Below are positions 1 through 12,446 of a DNA stretch of 64,000 bases, in pieces (position 1 is the first letter of the stretch; every line of letters starts with the position of its first letter). The notes below the pieces were generated by a model. It was not told the origin of the DNA. It saw only the letters and a program-made list of their open reading frames with translations, and did no database searches. Origin of the DNA: Novosphingobium ovatum (GTDB lineage: Bacteria > Pseudomonadota > Alphaproteobacteria > Sphingomonadales > Sphingomonadaceae). The position numbers were made by a program, and so were the translations under genes. The stretch is taken from assembly GCF_009909235.1 (NCBI RefSeq), contig NZ_JAAAPO010000001.1, forward strand, positions 372,001 through 436,000. Direction: 5' to 3'.

Positions 1-305
<305 letters not shown>

Positions 306-317
306 AAGACTTGGGGC

Positions 318-337
318 GGGGCCGCGCATGCGGCCTC
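318..337 (+). other. Hairpin in rpsG-fusA spacer
   Basis: An 8-bp stem (318-325 with 330-337, one G-U pair) closes a GCAT loop in the 147-nt spacer between rpsG and fusA. No T tract follows, so it is unlikely to be an intrinsic terminator. It could stabilise or mark processing of the str operon mRNA; that role is inferred. Confidence 0.4.
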
Positions 338-452
338 GTCACATGTTGGCGGGGGGCCGGGCGTCGGTCGGGCTTTACCGTCACAAGGTTGTCATCGAAC
401 CAAACCTAAGGGCAGACGGCGCAAGCCTCCACCCGAACCCAAGGAACACCCC

Positions 453-2525
<2,073 letters not shown>

Positions 2526-2546
2526 GGCTAAAAAGTCGAAAAATGT

Positions 2547-2600
2547 CTGATCTGCCGGGGGCTGAAGCACAACAGGTGCTTGCCAGCAACCGCAGATCAG
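2547..2600 (+). other. Nested stem-loop in fusA-tuf spacer
   Basis: A perfect 9-bp outer stem pairs 2547-2555 (CTGATCTGC) with 2592-2600. Inside it a second helix pairs AAGCAC with GTGCTT around a short loop, extended by GCTG with CAGC. The structure starts 22 nt after the fusA stop. No T run follows, which argues against simple termination. Similar spacers in other bacteria act in mRNA processing or in differential expression of tuf; that is inference here. Confidence 0.5.
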
Positions 2601-2611
2601 GCTAGGGGCGG

Positions 2612-2628
2612 CGCCTGAATTTCAGGCG
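2612..2628 (+). other. Palindromic hairpin upstream of tuf
   Basis: CGCCTGAA and TTCAGGCG flank one central T and form a near-perfect palindrome 58 nt before the tuf start. As RNA it gives a 7-bp stem with a 3-nt loop. It directly follows the larger stem-loop at 2547-2600, so the tuf leader contains two consecutive helices. It could also be a DNA operator; the sequence does not decide. Confidence 0.4.
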
Positions 2629-2686
2629 AGTCTGGCGGGTGCCGTCTCGGACAGAAATCGAACGTTACGAAAAGAAGGTTTGAAAC

Positions 2687-3877
<1,191 letters not shown>

Positions 3878-3886
3878 TTAAAGCTT

Positions 3887-3926
3887 GCCCGCCGGCGGAT
3901 TTCGGTCTACCGGCGGGCTCGTTTTT
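3887..3926 (+). terminator. Intrinsic terminator after tuf
   Basis: A perfect 9-bp GC-rich stem pairs 3887-3895 (GCCCGCCGG) with 3910-3918 around a 14-nt loop and is followed by TCGTTTTT. It begins 10 nt after the tuf stop and separates the str operon from the S10 operon. Confidence 0.88.
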
Positions 3927-4004
3927 CAGCCGGCTACCCAATGGCCCGTTTGACGGGTCGGGTGGTCGGATTTCTTTTTAGCTCTTTCTCATCGGTAGCA
4001 GGAC

Positions 4005-4316
4005 ATGGAAGCTCAAAACATCCGCATTCGCCTGAAGGCATTCGACCATCGCGTGCTGGACCAGGCCACCGGCGAGATCGCCGACACCGCCCGTCGCACG
4101 GGCGCTCTGATTCGTGGGCCCATTCCTCTGCCGACGAAGATTGAGAAGTTCTGCGTTAACCGCGGTCCTCACATCGATAAGAAGTCGCGCGAGCAGTTTG
4201 AAGTGCGCACCTACAAGCGCCTGCTGGACATCGTTCAGCCGAACGCCGCGACCGTTGACGCGCTGATGAAGCTGGATCTGGCTGCCGGCGTGAACGTCGA
4301 AATCAAGCTGGCCTAA
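4005..4316 (+). CDS. rpsJ: 30S ribosomal protein S10
   Basis: S10 is a 30S head protein and also the NusE subunit of transcription antitermination complexes. The 103-residue length and motifs such as [10 protein letters not shown] near the N-terminus and the GPIPLPT segment are characteristic. The ATG at 4005 follows AGCAGGAC. It opens the S10 operon. Unlike the other genes of the cluster it is separated from the next gene, rplC, by an unusually long 315-nt structured spacer. Confidence 0.97.
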   Translation: MEAQNIRIRLKAFDHRVLDQATGEIADTARRTGALIRGPIPLPTKIEKFCVNRGPHIDKKSREQFEVRTYKRLLDIVQPNAATVDALMKLDLAAGVNVEIKLA

Positions 4317-4631
4317 GGCGAGCGACGAAATCCGCTAGCGTATTGGGTGGGCCTCTGTTAAGGGCCGCCCTTCACATCGCTACGCGATTCGGGCGCTGCC
4401 ATCCTGCGGCGCCCCTCCACAGGGCAATCCTGTGTAGACATTGGGATACCTCCGGTGGCTTCCATCGGGCCTCAGGGTCCGGTTCCGCCGGGAAAGCGTC
4501 CCCCGTCTCGTCGGTCCAGCGCCTCTGCGCTAGGTCGGCACTCAGCCCGGACGGGGCGCGCTTCGACTTTTTGGGCTGAACACGCCTGTGGGGGATGGGC
4601 CCCTGCAGGCCTCTGTATGGAGTACAGGATC
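4317..4631 (+). promoter_or_regulatory. Structured 315-nt leader between rpsJ and rplC
   Basis: There is no gene here, but the spacer can fold into a row of stable helices. They include ATCGC/GCGAT (4376-4380 with 4384-4388), a 9-bp stem 4391-4399 with 4406-4414, CACAGG/CCTGTG (4418-4423 with 4429-4434), and CCCCGTC/GACGGGG (4501-4507 with 4550-4556) enclosing AGCGC/GCGCT (4518-4522 with 4527-4531). A last helix, 4584-4610, ends 21 nt before the rplC start. The density of helices suggests a cis-acting RNA controlling rplC and the genes behind it. Ribosomal-protein feedback control is known in S10 operons, but normally from a leader before rpsJ. The function is inferred. Confidence 0.5.
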
Positions 4632-5354
4632 ATGCGCACCGGCGTGATCGCGAAAAAGGTGGGTATGACCCGCCTTTTCCAGGAAGATGGTCGGCACGTG
4701 CCGGTCACCGTCCTGTCGCTTGAAAATTGCCAGGTGGTCTCGGTTCGTACCGCTGAGCGTGACGGTTATGTCGCGCTGCAGCTGGGTGCAGGCCAGGCCA
4801 AGCAAAAGAACGTCGCCAAGCCGCAGCGCGAGCATTTCGCGAAGGCTGAGGTCGAGCTGAAGATGGAAGTCGCTGAATTCCGCGTGGCTGATGATGCCCT
4901 GCTGGAAGTTGGTTCGACCATCGCCGCCTCGCACTTCGTCGCTGGCCAGCTGGTTGACATCACCGGTCACACCCAGGGTAAGGGCTTTGCCGGCGCTATG
5001 AAGCGCTGGGGCTTCGGCGGTATGCGCGCCACCCACGGTGTGTCGATCTCGCACCGTGCGCATGGTTCGACGGGTAACCGTCAGGATCCGGGTCGCGTCT
5101 TCAAGAACAAGAAGATGGCTGGTCACATGGGTGATCGCCAGCGCACCCAGCAGAATCTGGAAATTGTCCGCACCGATGACGAGCGCGGCCTGGTTTTCGT
5201 GAAGGGCTCCGTGCCCGGCGCGAAGAACGGCTGGTTGCTGGTTCGCGACGCGGTGAAGGTTTCGCGTCACGCCGAAGCGCCGTATCCGGCTGGTCTGTTG
5301 ACCGCCGCTGCTGCTGCCCCGGCTGCCGAAGCCGCTGAAGGTCAGGAGGGCTAA
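4632..5354 (+). CDS. rplC: 50S ribosomal protein L3
   Basis: L3 is an early-assembly 50S protein close to the peptidyl transferase centre. The start at 4632 gives [16 protein letters not shown], the normal N-terminus, and 240 residues, preceded by GGAG and AGGA. An in-frame ATG at 4617 would add five residues. Motifs include the loop [11 protein letters not shown] and [21 protein letters not shown]. The C-terminus carries an Ala-rich tail ([16 protein letters not shown]). It is tightly followed by rplD after 3 nt. Confidence 0.96.
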   Translation: MRTGVIAKKVGMTRLFQEDGRHVPVTVLSLENCQVVSVRTAERDGYVALQLGAGQAKQKNVAKPQREHFAKAEVELKMEVAEFRVADDALLEVGSTIAASHFVAGQLVDITGHTQGKGFAGAMKRWGFGGMRATHGVSISHRAHGSTGNRQDPGRVFKNKKMAGHMGDRQRTQQNLEIVRTDDERGLVFVKGSVPGAKNGWLLVRDAVKVSRHAEAPYPAGLLTAAAAAPAAEAAEGQEG

Positions 5355-5357
5355 GCC

Positions 5358-5981
5358 GTGAAGGTCCAGATCAAGAATCTCGACGGTTCGGCCGCTGCTG
5401 GCGAAATCGAACTGAACGATGCGGTGTTCGGCCTGGAGCCGCGCGCTGACATCCTGCACCGCGTTGTGACGTGGCAGCTGGAAAACCGTCGCGGCATCGC
5501 CCGTGGCGCCCGCGAGCGTTCGGACGTTGCCCGCACCGGCAAGAAGTTCGGCCGTCAGAAGGGTGGCGGTACCGCTCGTCACGGCGACCGCAAGGCGCCG
5601 ATCTTCATCGGTGGTGGCAAGGCCATGGGCCCCCGCGTCCGTGAGTTCAACATCTCGCTGAACAAGAAGATCCGCGCGCTGGGTCTGAAGATGGCTCTGT
5701 CGTCGAAGGCGCAGAACCTGGTGGTTGTCGACAGCCTGGAACTGGCTGATGCCAAGACCAAGGCGCTGGCCGCGACCTTTGCCCAGGCCGGTCTGAACGG
5801 CAAGGTGCTGGTGATCGACGGTGAGCAGGTGAACGAGGGCTTTGCCCGCGCCGCCAACAACCTCGTCGGCGTGAACGTTCTGCCCGCCATGGGCGCGAAC
5901 GTCTACGACATCCTGAAGCATGACACGCTGGTGCTGACCCGCGCCGCTGTCGAGAAGCTGGAGGCCCGTTTCAATGGCTAA
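5358..5981 (+). CDS. rplD: 50S ribosomal protein L4
   Basis: L4 lines the peptide exit tunnel; in enterobacteria it also represses its own S10 operon. The 207-residue frame starts with GTG at 5358, preceded by the strong GGAGGG at 5346-5350. The tunnel loop region [32 protein letters not shown] is recognisable by its key blocks GKKFGRQKG and ARHGD. It overlaps rplW by 8 nt, which indicates translational coupling. Confidence 0.96.
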   Translation: MKVQIKNLDGSAAAGEIELNDAVFGLEPRADILHRVVTWQLENRRGIARGARERSDVARTGKKFGRQKGGGTARHGDRKAPIFIGGGKAMGPRVREFNISLNKKIRALGLKMALSSKAQNLVVVDSLELADAKTKALAATFAQAGLNGKVLVIDGEQVNEGFARAANNLVGVNVLPAMGANVYDILKHDTLVLTRAAVEKLEARFNG

Positions 5982-6279
5982 GGACAGCATCGACACGCGT
6001 CACTATGACGTGATCGTGGCGCCCCACATCACCGAAAAGGCAACCTTGCTCTCGGAGCATAACGCGGTTGTCTTCAAGGTGGCTGAGAAGGCCACGAAGC
6101 CCGAAATCAAGGCCGCCGTCGAAGCGCTCTTCGACGTGAAGGTCGTTGGCGTGAACACGCTGACCCAGAAGGGCAAGACCAAGCGCTGGAAGGGCAAGCC
6201 CTACAAGCGCAGCGACGTCAAGAAGGCTGTTGTGACGCTGGCTGAAGGCCAGTCGATCGACATCACCAGCGGGATCTGA
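5974..6279 (+). CDS. rplW: 50S ribosomal protein L23
   Basis: L23 sits at the exit of the peptide tunnel and docks trigger factor and SRP. The 101-residue protein shows the usual APHITEKAT and [15 protein letters not shown] segments. The start overlaps the end of rplD by 8 nt, and rplB follows after 11 nt. Length and order are standard for the S10 operon. Confidence 0.96.
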   Translation: MAKDSIDTRHYDVIVAPHITEKATLLSEHNAVVFKVAEKATKPEIKAAVEALFDVKVVGVNTLTQKGKTKRWKGKPYKRSDVKKAVVTLAEGQSIDITSGI

Positions 6280-6290
6280 GGGGTCGGATA

Positions 6291-7127
6291 ATGGCACTCA
6301 AGAGCTACAACCCGACCAGCCCGGCCCGTCGTGGCCTGGTCCTGGTCGACAAGAGCGCCCTGTGGAAGGGCAAGCCGGTCAAGGCGCTTACCGAAGGTAA
6401 GAGCAAGACCGGTGGCCGTAACAACAAGGGTCACGTGACCAGCCGCGGCATCGCCGGCGGCCACAAGCAGCGCTATCGTTTCATCGATTTCAAGCGCCGC
6501 AAGTGGAACGTCGCCGCGACTGTCGAGCGTCTGGAATACGACCCCAACCGTACCGCTTTCATCGCTCTGGTGAAGTATGCGGACGGCGAGCAGGCCTATA
6601 TCATCGCGCCGCAGCGCCTGAACGTTGGTGACAGCATCATTGCTGGCGAAAAGACCGACGTGAAGCCCGGCAACGCGATGCTGTTGAGCCAGATGCCCGT
6701 CGGCACCATCGTCCACAACGTGGAGATGAAGCCGGGCAAGGGCGGTCAGATCGCCCGTTCGGCCGGCACCTATGTGCAGGTCGTGGGTCGTGACCGTGGC
6801 ATGGTTATCGTTCGCCTGAACTCGGGCGAGCAGCGTTACCTGCGCGGCGACTGCATGGGCACCGTTGGCGCCGTGTCGAACCCCGACAACGCCAACCAGA
6901 ACCTGGCCAAGGCAGGCCGCAACCGCTGGCTGGGCCGTCGCCCGCTGACCCGCGGCGTGGCCAAGAACCCTGTCGACCACCCGCACGGTGGTGGTGAAGG
7001 CCGCACCAGCGGTGGCCGTCACCCGGTTACCCCCTGGGGCAAGCCGACCAAGGGTGCGCGCACGCGCCACAACAAGCGGACGGACAAGTTCATCATCCGC
7101 TCGCGCCACGCCAAGAAGAAGAGGTAA
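6291..7127 (+). CDS. rplB: 50S ribosomal protein L2
   Basis: L2 is a universally conserved 50S protein needed for subunit association and peptidyl transferase activity. The 278-residue length is typical. Hallmarks are [15 protein letters not shown] near residue 37 and the C-terminal [19 protein letters not shown] region containing the conserved histidine close to the catalytic centre. The basic tail ends SRHAKKKR. It lies 11 nt after rplW and 6 nt before rpsS. Confidence 0.97.
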   Translation: MALKSYNPTSPARRGLVLVDKSALWKGKPVKALTEGKSKTGGRNNKGHVTSRGIAGGHKQRYRFIDFKRRKWNVAATVERLEYDPNRTAFIALVKYADGEQAYIIAPQRLNVGDSIIAGEKTDVKPGNAMLLSQMPVGTIVHNVEMKPGKGGQIARSAGTYVQVVGRDRGMVIVRLNSGEQRYLRGDCMGTVGAVSNPDNANQNLAKAGRNRWLGRRPLTRGVAKNPVDHPHGGGEGRTSGGRHPVTPWGKPTKGARTRHNKRTDKFIIRSRHAKKKR

Positions 7128-7133
7128 TCGACA

Positions 7134-7412
7134 ATGGCTCGTTCCGTTTGGAAAGGTCCTTTCGTCGACCTGCACCTGCTGAAGAAGGCGGAAGCCGCGC
7201 AGGATGCTGGCAACCGCGCCGGTCCGATCAAGACCTGGTCGCGCCGTTCGACGATCCTGCCGCAGTTCGTTGGTCTGACGTTCAACGTCTACAACGGGCA
7301 TAAGTTCATCCCCGTGTCCGTGAATGAGGACATGGTCGGCCACAAGCTCGGTGAATTTGCGCCCACGCGCACCTTCCCGGGTCACGCCGCTGACAAGAAG
7401 GGCAAGCGCTGA
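7134..7412 (+). CDS. rpsS: 30S ribosomal protein S19
   Basis: S19 forms part of the 30S head with S13 and contacts the A-site finger. The 92-residue protein begins [12 protein letters not shown] and contains [13 protein letters not shown] and [13 protein letters not shown], standard for the family. The stop overlaps the rplV start in TGATG, so the two are translationally coupled. Confidence 0.97.
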   Translation: MARSVWKGPFVDLHLLKKAEAAQDAGNRAGPIKTWSRRSTILPQFVGLTFNVYNGHKFIPVSVNEDMVGHKLGEFAPTRTFPGHAADKKGKR

Positions 7413-7789
7413 TGAGCAAGCCTAAAGCTCCCCGTCGCGTTGGCGACAACGAAGCCCTGTCGGTCGGCACGCAGATCCGCGGTTCGGCCCAGAAGCTGAA
7501 CCTGGTGGCGGCCCTGATCCGCAACCACAAGGCTGAAGACGCGCTGAACATCCTGGCCTTCTCGAAGAAGGCTATGGCGGTTGAAGCTCGCAAGGTGCTG
7601 GCCTCGGCCATCGCCAACGCCGAAAACAACCACAACCTCGACGTGGACAGCCTCGTCGTGGTTGAGGCTTCGGTCGGCAAGTCGATCACCATGAAGCGCT
7701 TTCATACCCGCGGCCGTGGCAAGTCCACCCGCATTCTGAAGCCCTTCAGCCGTCTGCGCATCGTGGTGCGCGAAGTTCAGGAGGCTTGA
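7412..7789 (+). CDS. rplV: 50S ribosomal protein L22
   Basis: L22 extends a beta hairpin into the peptide tunnel, next to L4. The 125-residue frame shows SAQKLNLVAALIR, ALNILAFSKKA and the hairpin region around MKRFHTRGRGKSTRI, where the family carries its macrolide-related loop. It overlaps rpsS by one base and precedes rpsC by 3 nt. Confidence 0.96.
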   Translation: MSKPKAPRRVGDNEALSVGTQIRGSAQKLNLVAALIRNHKAEDALNILAFSKKAMAVEARKVLASAIANAENNHNLDVDSLVVVEASVGKSITMKRFHTRGRGKSTRILKPFSRLRIVVREVQEA

Positions 7790-7792
7790 TCC

Positions 7793-8488
7793 ATGGGTCA
7801 TAAGTCGAACCCCGTTGGTCTGCGCCTGCAGATCAACCGTACCTGGGACAGCCGCTGGTACGCCGAAGGCCGCAACTACGGCAAGCTGCTTGAGGAAGAC
7901 CTCAAGATCCGCAAGTTCATCATCAAGGCGCTGCCGCAGGCCGCGATCTCGAAGGTGGTGATCGAGCGTCCTGCCAAGCTGTGCCGCGTGTCGATCTTTG
8001 CCGCCCGTCCGGGCGTCATCATCGGCAAGAAGGGTGCGGACATCGAGAAGCTGCGTGCGCAGCTGGCCAAGATGACCGACAGCGACGTCAAGCTGAACAT
8101 CGTCGAAATCCGCAAGCCGGAAATCGATTCGAAGCTTGTCGCCCAGGGCATCGCGGATCAGCTGATCCGTCGTATCGCCTTCCGCCGCGCGATGAAGCGC
8201 GCCGTTCAGTCCGCGCTGCGTCTGGGTGCCGAAGGCATCAAGATCACCTGCTCGGGCCGTCTGGGCGGTGCGGAAATCGCCCGCGTGGAATGGTACCGCG
8301 AAGGTCGCGTGCCGCTGCACACCCTGCGCGCCAACATCGATTATGCCGAAGCCGAGGCGCTGACCGCCTATGGCATCATCGGCATCAAGGTCTGGATCTT
8401 CAAGGGTGAAATCCTTGGCCATGACCCGATGGCGCAGGATCGTCTCATGATGGAGGCTCAGACCTCCGGCGTGCGTCCGGCACGCTGA
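7793..8488 (+). CDS. rpsC: 30S ribosomal protein S3
   Basis: S3 lies at the mRNA entry channel and contributes to mRNA helicase activity. The 231-residue protein starts [22 protein letters not shown]. The KH domain signature [16 protein letters not shown] lies at about residues 71-86, and a C-terminal half with [26 protein letters not shown] follows. It is spaced 18 nt from rplP. Confidence 0.97.
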   Translation: MGHKSNPVGLRLQINRTWDSRWYAEGRNYGKLLEEDLKIRKFIIKALPQAAISKVVIERPAKLCRVSIFAARPGVIIGKKGADIEKLRAQLAKMTDSDVKLNIVEIRKPEIDSKLVAQGIADQLIRRIAFRRAMKRAVQSALRLGAEGIKITCSGRLGGAEIARVEWYREGRVPLHTLRANIDYAEAEALTAYGIIGIKVWIFKGEILGHDPMAQDRLMMEAQTSGVRPAR

Positions 8489-8506
8489 GGCTTGAGGTAA
8501 AAGATC

Positions 8507-8944
8507 ATGCTGCAACCGAAAAAGACCAAGTTCCGCAAGGCCTTCAAGGGCCGTTTGCACGGTAACGCCAAGGGTGGCACCGATCTGAACTTCGGCTCGT
8601 ATGGCCTCAAGGCCCTCGAGCCGGAGCGGGTCACCGCCCGCCAGATCGAGGCCGCGCGTCGCGCCATTCAGCGCCACCTGCGTCGTCAGGGCCGCCTGTG
8701 GATCCGCGTGTTCCCCGATCTGCCCGTGTCGAAGAAGCCTGCCGAAGTCCGTCAGGGTAAGGGCAAGGGTTCGATCGAATATTGGGCTGCGCGCGTCAAG
8801 CCGGGCAAGATCCTGTTCGAACTGGACGGGGTGAGCGGTCAGATGGCGGCTGGTGCGTTCGAACGCGCCGCGATGAAGCTGCCCATCAAGACGAAGATCG
8901 TCGCCAAGCTGGGCGACACCTCGCACCTGGGAGGTGACGAATGA
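8507..8944 (+). CDS. rplP: 50S ribosomal protein L16
   Basis: L16 helps position A-site tRNA on the 50S subunit. The 145-residue length is usual. It begins [16 protein letters not shown] and contains [30 protein letters not shown], where the conserved arginine that is hydroxylated in some bacteria lies. It overlaps rpmC by 4 nt (ATGA). Confidence 0.97.
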   Translation: MLQPKKTKFRKAFKGRLHGNAKGGTDLNFGSYGLKALEPERVTARQIEAARRAIQRHLRRQGRLWIRVFPDLPVSKKPAEVRQGKGKGSIEYWAARVKPGKILFELDGVSGQMAAGAFERAAMKLPIKTKIVAKLGDTSHLGGDE

Positions 8945-9144
8945 GCAAGATCGCTGATCTGCGCGCCAAGAGCGACGACCAGCTGAACGCTGATCTGGCC
9001 GACCTGAAGCGCGAGGCTTTCAACCTGCGCTTCCAGGCCGCGACGAACCAGCTGGAGCGTCCTGCCCGCATCAAGGAAGTACGCCGCGATATTGCCCGCA
9101 TCAAGACGCTCCAGTCGGAGCGTTCGGCTGCGGCCAAGGCGTAA
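8941..9144 (+). CDS. rpmC: 50S ribosomal protein L29
   Basis: L29 is a small two-helix protein beside the tunnel exit. The 67-residue frame contains the family core [28 protein letters not shown]. Its ATG overlaps the stop of rplP, and rpsQ follows after 10 nt. Confidence 0.95.
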   Translation: MSKIADLRAKSDDQLNADLADLKREAFNLRFQAATNQLERPARIKEVRRDIARIKTLQSERSAAAKA

Positions 9145-9154
9145 GGAGACAACC

Positions 9155-9424
9155 ATGCCGAAGCGTATTCTGATCGGGACGGTTGTTTCCGACAAGACCG
9201 ACAAGACCGTGGTGGTCAAGGTCGAGCGTAAGGTGAAGCACCCGTTGTACGGGAAGATCATCCGTCGTTCGAAGAAGTACCACGCCCACGATGAGGACAA
9301 CAGCTACAAGGCTGGTGAGGTTGTCCGCATCGAGGAAACCGCGCCGATCTCGAAGCTCAAGACCTGGAAGGTCATCGAGCGGGTCCAGGCCGGCAAGACG
9401 GCGGCGGTTGACGCCGACGTCTAA
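9155..9424 (+). CDS. rpsQ: 30S ribosomal protein S17
   Basis: S17 is a primary 16S rRNA-binding protein of the OB-fold class. The start at 9155 gives [21 protein letters not shown], preceded by AAGGAGA at 9143-9149; the same frame is open further upstream but lacks a ribosome site. The protein has 89 residues and includes [27 protein letters not shown] terminator-like hairpin follows, and rplN comes 130 nt later. Confidence 0.96.
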   Translation: MPKRILIGTVVSDKTDKTVVVKVERKVKHPLYGKIIRRSKKYHAHDEDNSYKAGEVVRIEETAPISKLKTWKVIERVQAGKTAAVDADV

Positions 9425-9444
9425 GCGGTTTTGCAAAAAAAGCC

Positions 9445-9489
9445 TCTGGTGCTCTAGCCCTTTCTGGGTTAGGGCGCCGGACCTTTTTT
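9445..9489 (+). terminator. Terminator-like hairpin between S10 and spc groups
   Basis: A long stem with several G-U pairs joins about 9445-9460 to 9467-9482. Its core is CTAGCCC with GGGTTAG, and it is followed by T6 at 9484-9489. An A7 run precedes it (9435-9441). It lies between rpsQ and rplN, where most bacteria have only a short spacer. It may terminate or attenuate the S10 group, so rplN may need readthrough or its own promoter. Confidence 0.65.
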
Positions 9490-9554
9490 GTATTTGCCCC
9501 TTTTTTGGAACTGCCGGACTGGTTCCGGCAAGCCTAACGTAAGGAACCGGATCA

Positions 9555-9923
9555 ATGATCCAGATGCAATCCCAGCTTGACGTCGCCGACAACAGCGGCG
9601 CCAAGCGCGTCCAGTGCATCAAGGTACTGGGCGGCTCCAAGCGCCGCACCGCCGGCGTTGGCGACATCATTGTGGTGTCGATCAAGGAGGCGCAGCCGCG
9701 CGCCAAGGTCAAGAAGGGCGACGTTCACCGTGCGGTGATCGTGCGCACCAAGAAGGACGTGCGTCGTCCCGATGGTAGCGTGATCCGTTTTGACGGCAAC
9801 GCCGCTGTGCTGATCAACAAGAACGCCGAGCCGATCGGTACGCGTATCTTTGGCCCCGTGGTTCGTGAACTGCGCGCCAAGGGCTACATGAAGATCATCT
9901 CGCTGGCTCCGGAGGTGCTCTAA
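9555..9923 (+). CDS. rplN: 50S ribosomal protein L14
   Basis: L14 contacts the 30S subunit in the inter-subunit bridge and binds RsfS. The 122-residue protein begins [27 protein letters not shown] and has [16 protein letters not shown] and [10 protein letters not shown], all standard. TAAGGAACC provides the ribosome site. It opens the spc gene group and abuts rplX. Confidence 0.97.
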   Translation: MIQMQSQLDVADNSGAKRVQCIKVLGGSKRRTAGVGDIIVVSIKEAQPRAKVKKGDVHRAVIVRTKKDVRRPDGSVIRFDGNAAVLINKNAEPIGTRIFGPVVRELRAKGYMKIISLAPEVL

Positions 9924-10244
9924 ATGTCGGCTGCCAAGATCAAGAAGGGCGATAACGTTATCGTCCGTTCGGGCAAGGACAAGGGCCGTACCGGCACCGT
10001 CCTGCAGGTCCTCCCCAAGGAGGGCAAGGTTGTCGTCGGTGGCGTGAATATCGCTGCCCGTCACCGCAAGCCCAGCCAGGCGAATCCTCAGGGCGGCATC
10101 GACCGTCGTGAAGCGCCGATGGCGATCAGCAAGGTCGGCCTGGTCGATCCGAAGACGGGTGTCGCCACCCGCGTTCGTTTCGAAGACAAGGACGGCAAGA
10201 AGGTCCGCGTGGCCGTGAAGTCCGGGGAGGCTATCGATGGCTGA
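9924..10244 (+). CDS. rplX: 50S ribosomal protein L24
   Basis: L24 initiates 50S assembly. The 106-residue frame carries the KOW motif [34 protein letters not shown] in its N-terminal half. It begins directly after the rplN stop and overlaps rplE by 8 nt. Confidence 0.96.
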   Translation: MSAAKIKKGDNVIVRSGKDKGRTGTVLQVLPKEGKVVVGGVNIAARHRKPSQANPQGGIDRREAPMAISKVGLVDPKTGVATRVRFEDKDGKKVRVAVKSGEAIDG

Positions 10245-10815
10245 CAAGTACACGCCGCGCATGCGCGCCAAGTACGATGCGGAAATCGCCAAGGCGATGA
10301 CCGAAAAGTTCGGCTACAAGAATGCGTTCGAAGTGCCCAAGATCGAAAAGATCACCCTGAACATGGGTGTAGGCGAAGGCACGCAGGACCGTAAGAAGGT
10401 CCAGACCGCTGCCGCCGAAATGGAAGCCATTGCCGGTCAGAAGCCGGTGGTGTGCCGCGCCAAGAAGTCCGTCGCCCAGTTCAAGCTGCGCGAAGGCATG
10501 GCGATCGGTTGCAAGGTCACGCTGCGCCGTGAACGCATGTATGAATTCCTGGACCGTCTGATCACGATCGCGATGCCCCGCATCCGCGACTTCCGTGGCC
10601 TGAACCCGAAGAGCTTCGATGGCCGTGGCAACTATGCCATGGGTCTGAAGGAGCAGATCATCTTCCCGGAAATCAGCTACGATCAGATCGAAAAGGTGCG
10701 TGGTATGGACATCATCGTCACCACCACTGCCAAGACCGACGAAGAAGCGCGTGAGCTGCTGCGTCTGTTCGGTTTCCCGTTCACTGCCACCACCGAAGCC
10801 AAGCAGGCGGCGTGA
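10237..10815 (+). CDS. rplE: 50S ribosomal protein L5
   Basis: L5 binds 5S rRNA and forms part of the central protuberance. The protein has 192 residues, about a dozen more than E. coli L5. It contains [16 protein letters not shown], a [14 protein letters not shown] segment and [19 protein letters not shown]. It overlaps rplX by 8 nt; rpsN follows after 32 nt. Confidence 0.97.
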   Translation: MADKYTPRMRAKYDAEIAKAMTEKFGYKNAFEVPKIEKITLNMGVGEGTQDRKKVQTAAAEMEAIAGQKPVVCRAKKSVAQFKLREGMAIGCKVTLRRERMYEFLDRLITIAMPRIRDFRGLNPKSFDGRGNYAMGLKEQIIFPEISYDQIEKVRGMDIIVTTTAKTDEEARELLRLFGFPFTATTEAKQAA

Positions 10816-10847
10816 GCGAGCAAGATTGAGAAAGAGAGCTTAAGTCC

Positions 10848-11153
10848 ATGGCGAAACTGAGTTCGATCAACAAGAACGAGCGTCGTAAGGCCCTCGTCAA
10901 GAAGTATGCCGCGAAGTACGCGAAGCTGAAGGCAATCGCCAACGACGAGAGCGTTGACGAGACCGAGCGTCTGATCGCTCGCCTGAAGCTGGCGGAAATC
11001 CCGCGCAACGCGAATCCTACCCGCGTTCGCAACCGCTGCGTCACCACCGGCCGCCCGCGCGGCTACTATCGCAAGTTCGGCCTGTGCCGTGTTGAGCTGC
11101 GTGATCTTGCCAACAAGGGCATGATCCCCGGCGTCACCAAGTCGAGCTGGTAA
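10848..11153 (+). CDS. rpsN: 30S ribosomal protein S14
   Basis: S14 belongs to the 30S head. At 101 residues it is the long, zinc-free form: the CXXC pairs of the short form are absent. Family motifs are [26 protein letters not shown] and the C-terminal [11 protein letters not shown]. The ATG follows GAGAAAGAGAG. rpsH follows after 12 nt. Confidence 0.97.
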   Translation: MAKLSSINKNERRKALVKKYAAKYAKLKAIANDESVDETERLIARLKLAEIPRNANPTRVRNRCVTTGRPRGYYRKFGLCRVELRDLANKGMIPGVTKSSW

Positions 11154-11165
11154 GGAACCCAAGCG

Positions 11166-11561
11166 ATGGCATTGACCGATCCTCTGGGTGATATGCTCAC
11201 CCGTATCCGCAACGGCCAGCAGGCGAAGAAGGACTCCGTCCTGTCGCCGGCTTCCAAGCTGCGCACCCGCGTGCTGGAAGTGCTGCAGCGTGAAGGCTAT
11301 ATCCGTGGCTTTTCGGAGGACGCCACCGGCGCCCATCCGCAGCTGCGCATCGAGCTGAAGTATTTCGAAGGCCAGCCCGCGATCAAGCATCTGGCCCGCG
11401 TCTCCAAGCCGGGTCGCCGCGTCTATTCGGGTTCCAAGGAACTGCCGATTGTGCGCAATGGCCTGGGCATCACCATCGTCTCGACGCCGCGTGGCGTGCT
11501 TTCGGATGCCGAAGCGCGCGCTGCCAACGTCGGTGGCGAAGTGCTGGCGGAGGTGTTCTGA
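11166..11561 (+). CDS. rpsH: 30S ribosomal protein S8
   Basis: S8 binds the central domain of 16S rRNA; in E. coli it also represses the spc operon. The 131-residue protein starts [18 protein letters not shown] and ends with GISTPRG-type residues ([18 protein letters not shown]). It overlaps rplF by one base (TGATG). Confidence 0.97.
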   Translation: MALTDPLGDMLTRIRNGQQAKKDSVLSPASKLRTRVLEVLQREGYIRGFSEDATGAHPQLRIELKYFEGQPAIKHLARVSKPGRRVYSGSKELPIVRNGLGITIVSTPRGVLSDAEARAANVGGEVLAEVF

Positions 11562-12094
11562 TGAGCCGCATTGGCAAGAAGCCCGTCGCCATTCCGGCCG
11601 GCGTGACCGCCAGCATCGCTGACGGCACCCTGACCGTGAAGGGCCCCAAGGGCACGCTCACGCTGGGTCTGGTTGACGAAGTCACCTATACCCTCGAAGA
11701 CAACACCATCACGGTCAAGCCGGCCAACAATGGCAACCGCGCTCGCGCCTTCTGGGGCATGCAGCGCACGCTGGTTGCCAATCTGATGGCTGGTGTGACC
11801 GAAGGGTACAAGAAGACCCTGCAGATCACCGGTGTTGGCTATCGTGCGACCGCTCAGGGCAAGATCCTGAAGCTGCAGCTCGGCTACAGCCATGACGTCA
11901 ATTTTGACGTGCCGGAAGGCATCGAGATCAAGACCCCGGATAACACCACGGTCGAAATCTCGGGCATCGACAAGCAGAAGGTCGGCCAGGTGGCCGCGGA
12001 GATCCGTCGCTGGCGCAAGCCCGAACCCTATAAGGGCAAGGGTATCAAGTACGCCGGCGAGTTCATCTTCCGCAAGGAAGGGAAGAAGAAGTAA
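11561..12094 (+). CDS. rplF: 50S ribosomal protein L6
   Basis: L6 has two related domains and sits near the sarcin-ricin loop. The 177-residue length is standard. It begins [15 protein letters not shown] and its C-terminal half holds the signature [19 protein letters not shown]. One-base overlaps couple it to rpsH and rplR. Confidence 0.97.
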   Translation: MSRIGKKPVAIPAGVTASIADGTLTVKGPKGTLTLGLVDEVTYTLEDNTITVKPANNGNRARAFWGMQRTLVANLMAGVTEGYKKTLQITGVGYRATAQGKILKLQLGYSHDVNFDVPEGIEIKTPDNTTVEISGIDKQKVGQVAAEIRRWRKPEPYKGKGIKYAGEFIFRKEGKKK

Positions 12095-12444
12095 TGGCCA
12101 AGCTGTCACTTTTCGAACGCCGCCGTCGCCGCGTTCGCACCGCCCTGAAGGCTCGCGCTGGTGGTCGTCCCCGCCTGTCGGTGCACCGTTCGGGTCGCCA
12201 CATCTACGCTCAGATCATCGACGATGCCGCCGGCCGCACGCTGGCTTCGGCTTCCTCGCTGAAGGCTGGCAGCAAGGCGATCGGCGCCAACGTCGAAGCC
12301 GCTGCCGCTGTGGGTAAGGAACTGGCCGAAGCGGCCAAGGCCGCTGGCGTCACCACTGTCGTGTTCGACCGCGGCGGTTACCTGTTCCATGGCCGCGTCA
12401 AGGCGCTGGCCGAAGCCGCCCGTGAGGGCGGTCTGGAGTTCTGA
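12094..12444 (+). CDS. rplR: 50S ribosomal protein L18
   Basis: L18 binds 5S rRNA with L5. The 116-residue frame contains [19 protein letters not shown] and the C-terminal [26 protein letters not shown], both diagnostic. It overlaps rplF by one base and lies 2 nt before rpsE. Confidence 0.97.
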   Translation: MAKLSLFERRRRRVRTALKARAGGRPRLSVHRSGRHIYAQIIDDAAGRTLASASSLKAGSKAIGANVEAAAAVGKELAEAAKAAGVTTVVFDRGGYLFHGRVKALAEAAREGGLEF

Positions 12445-12446
12445 TC

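Noticed and set aside
4455..4631. N-terminal extension of rplC from GTG 4455.
   Set aside because: The extra residues look non-coding and fall in the structured spacer. L3 begins at [12 protein letters not shown].
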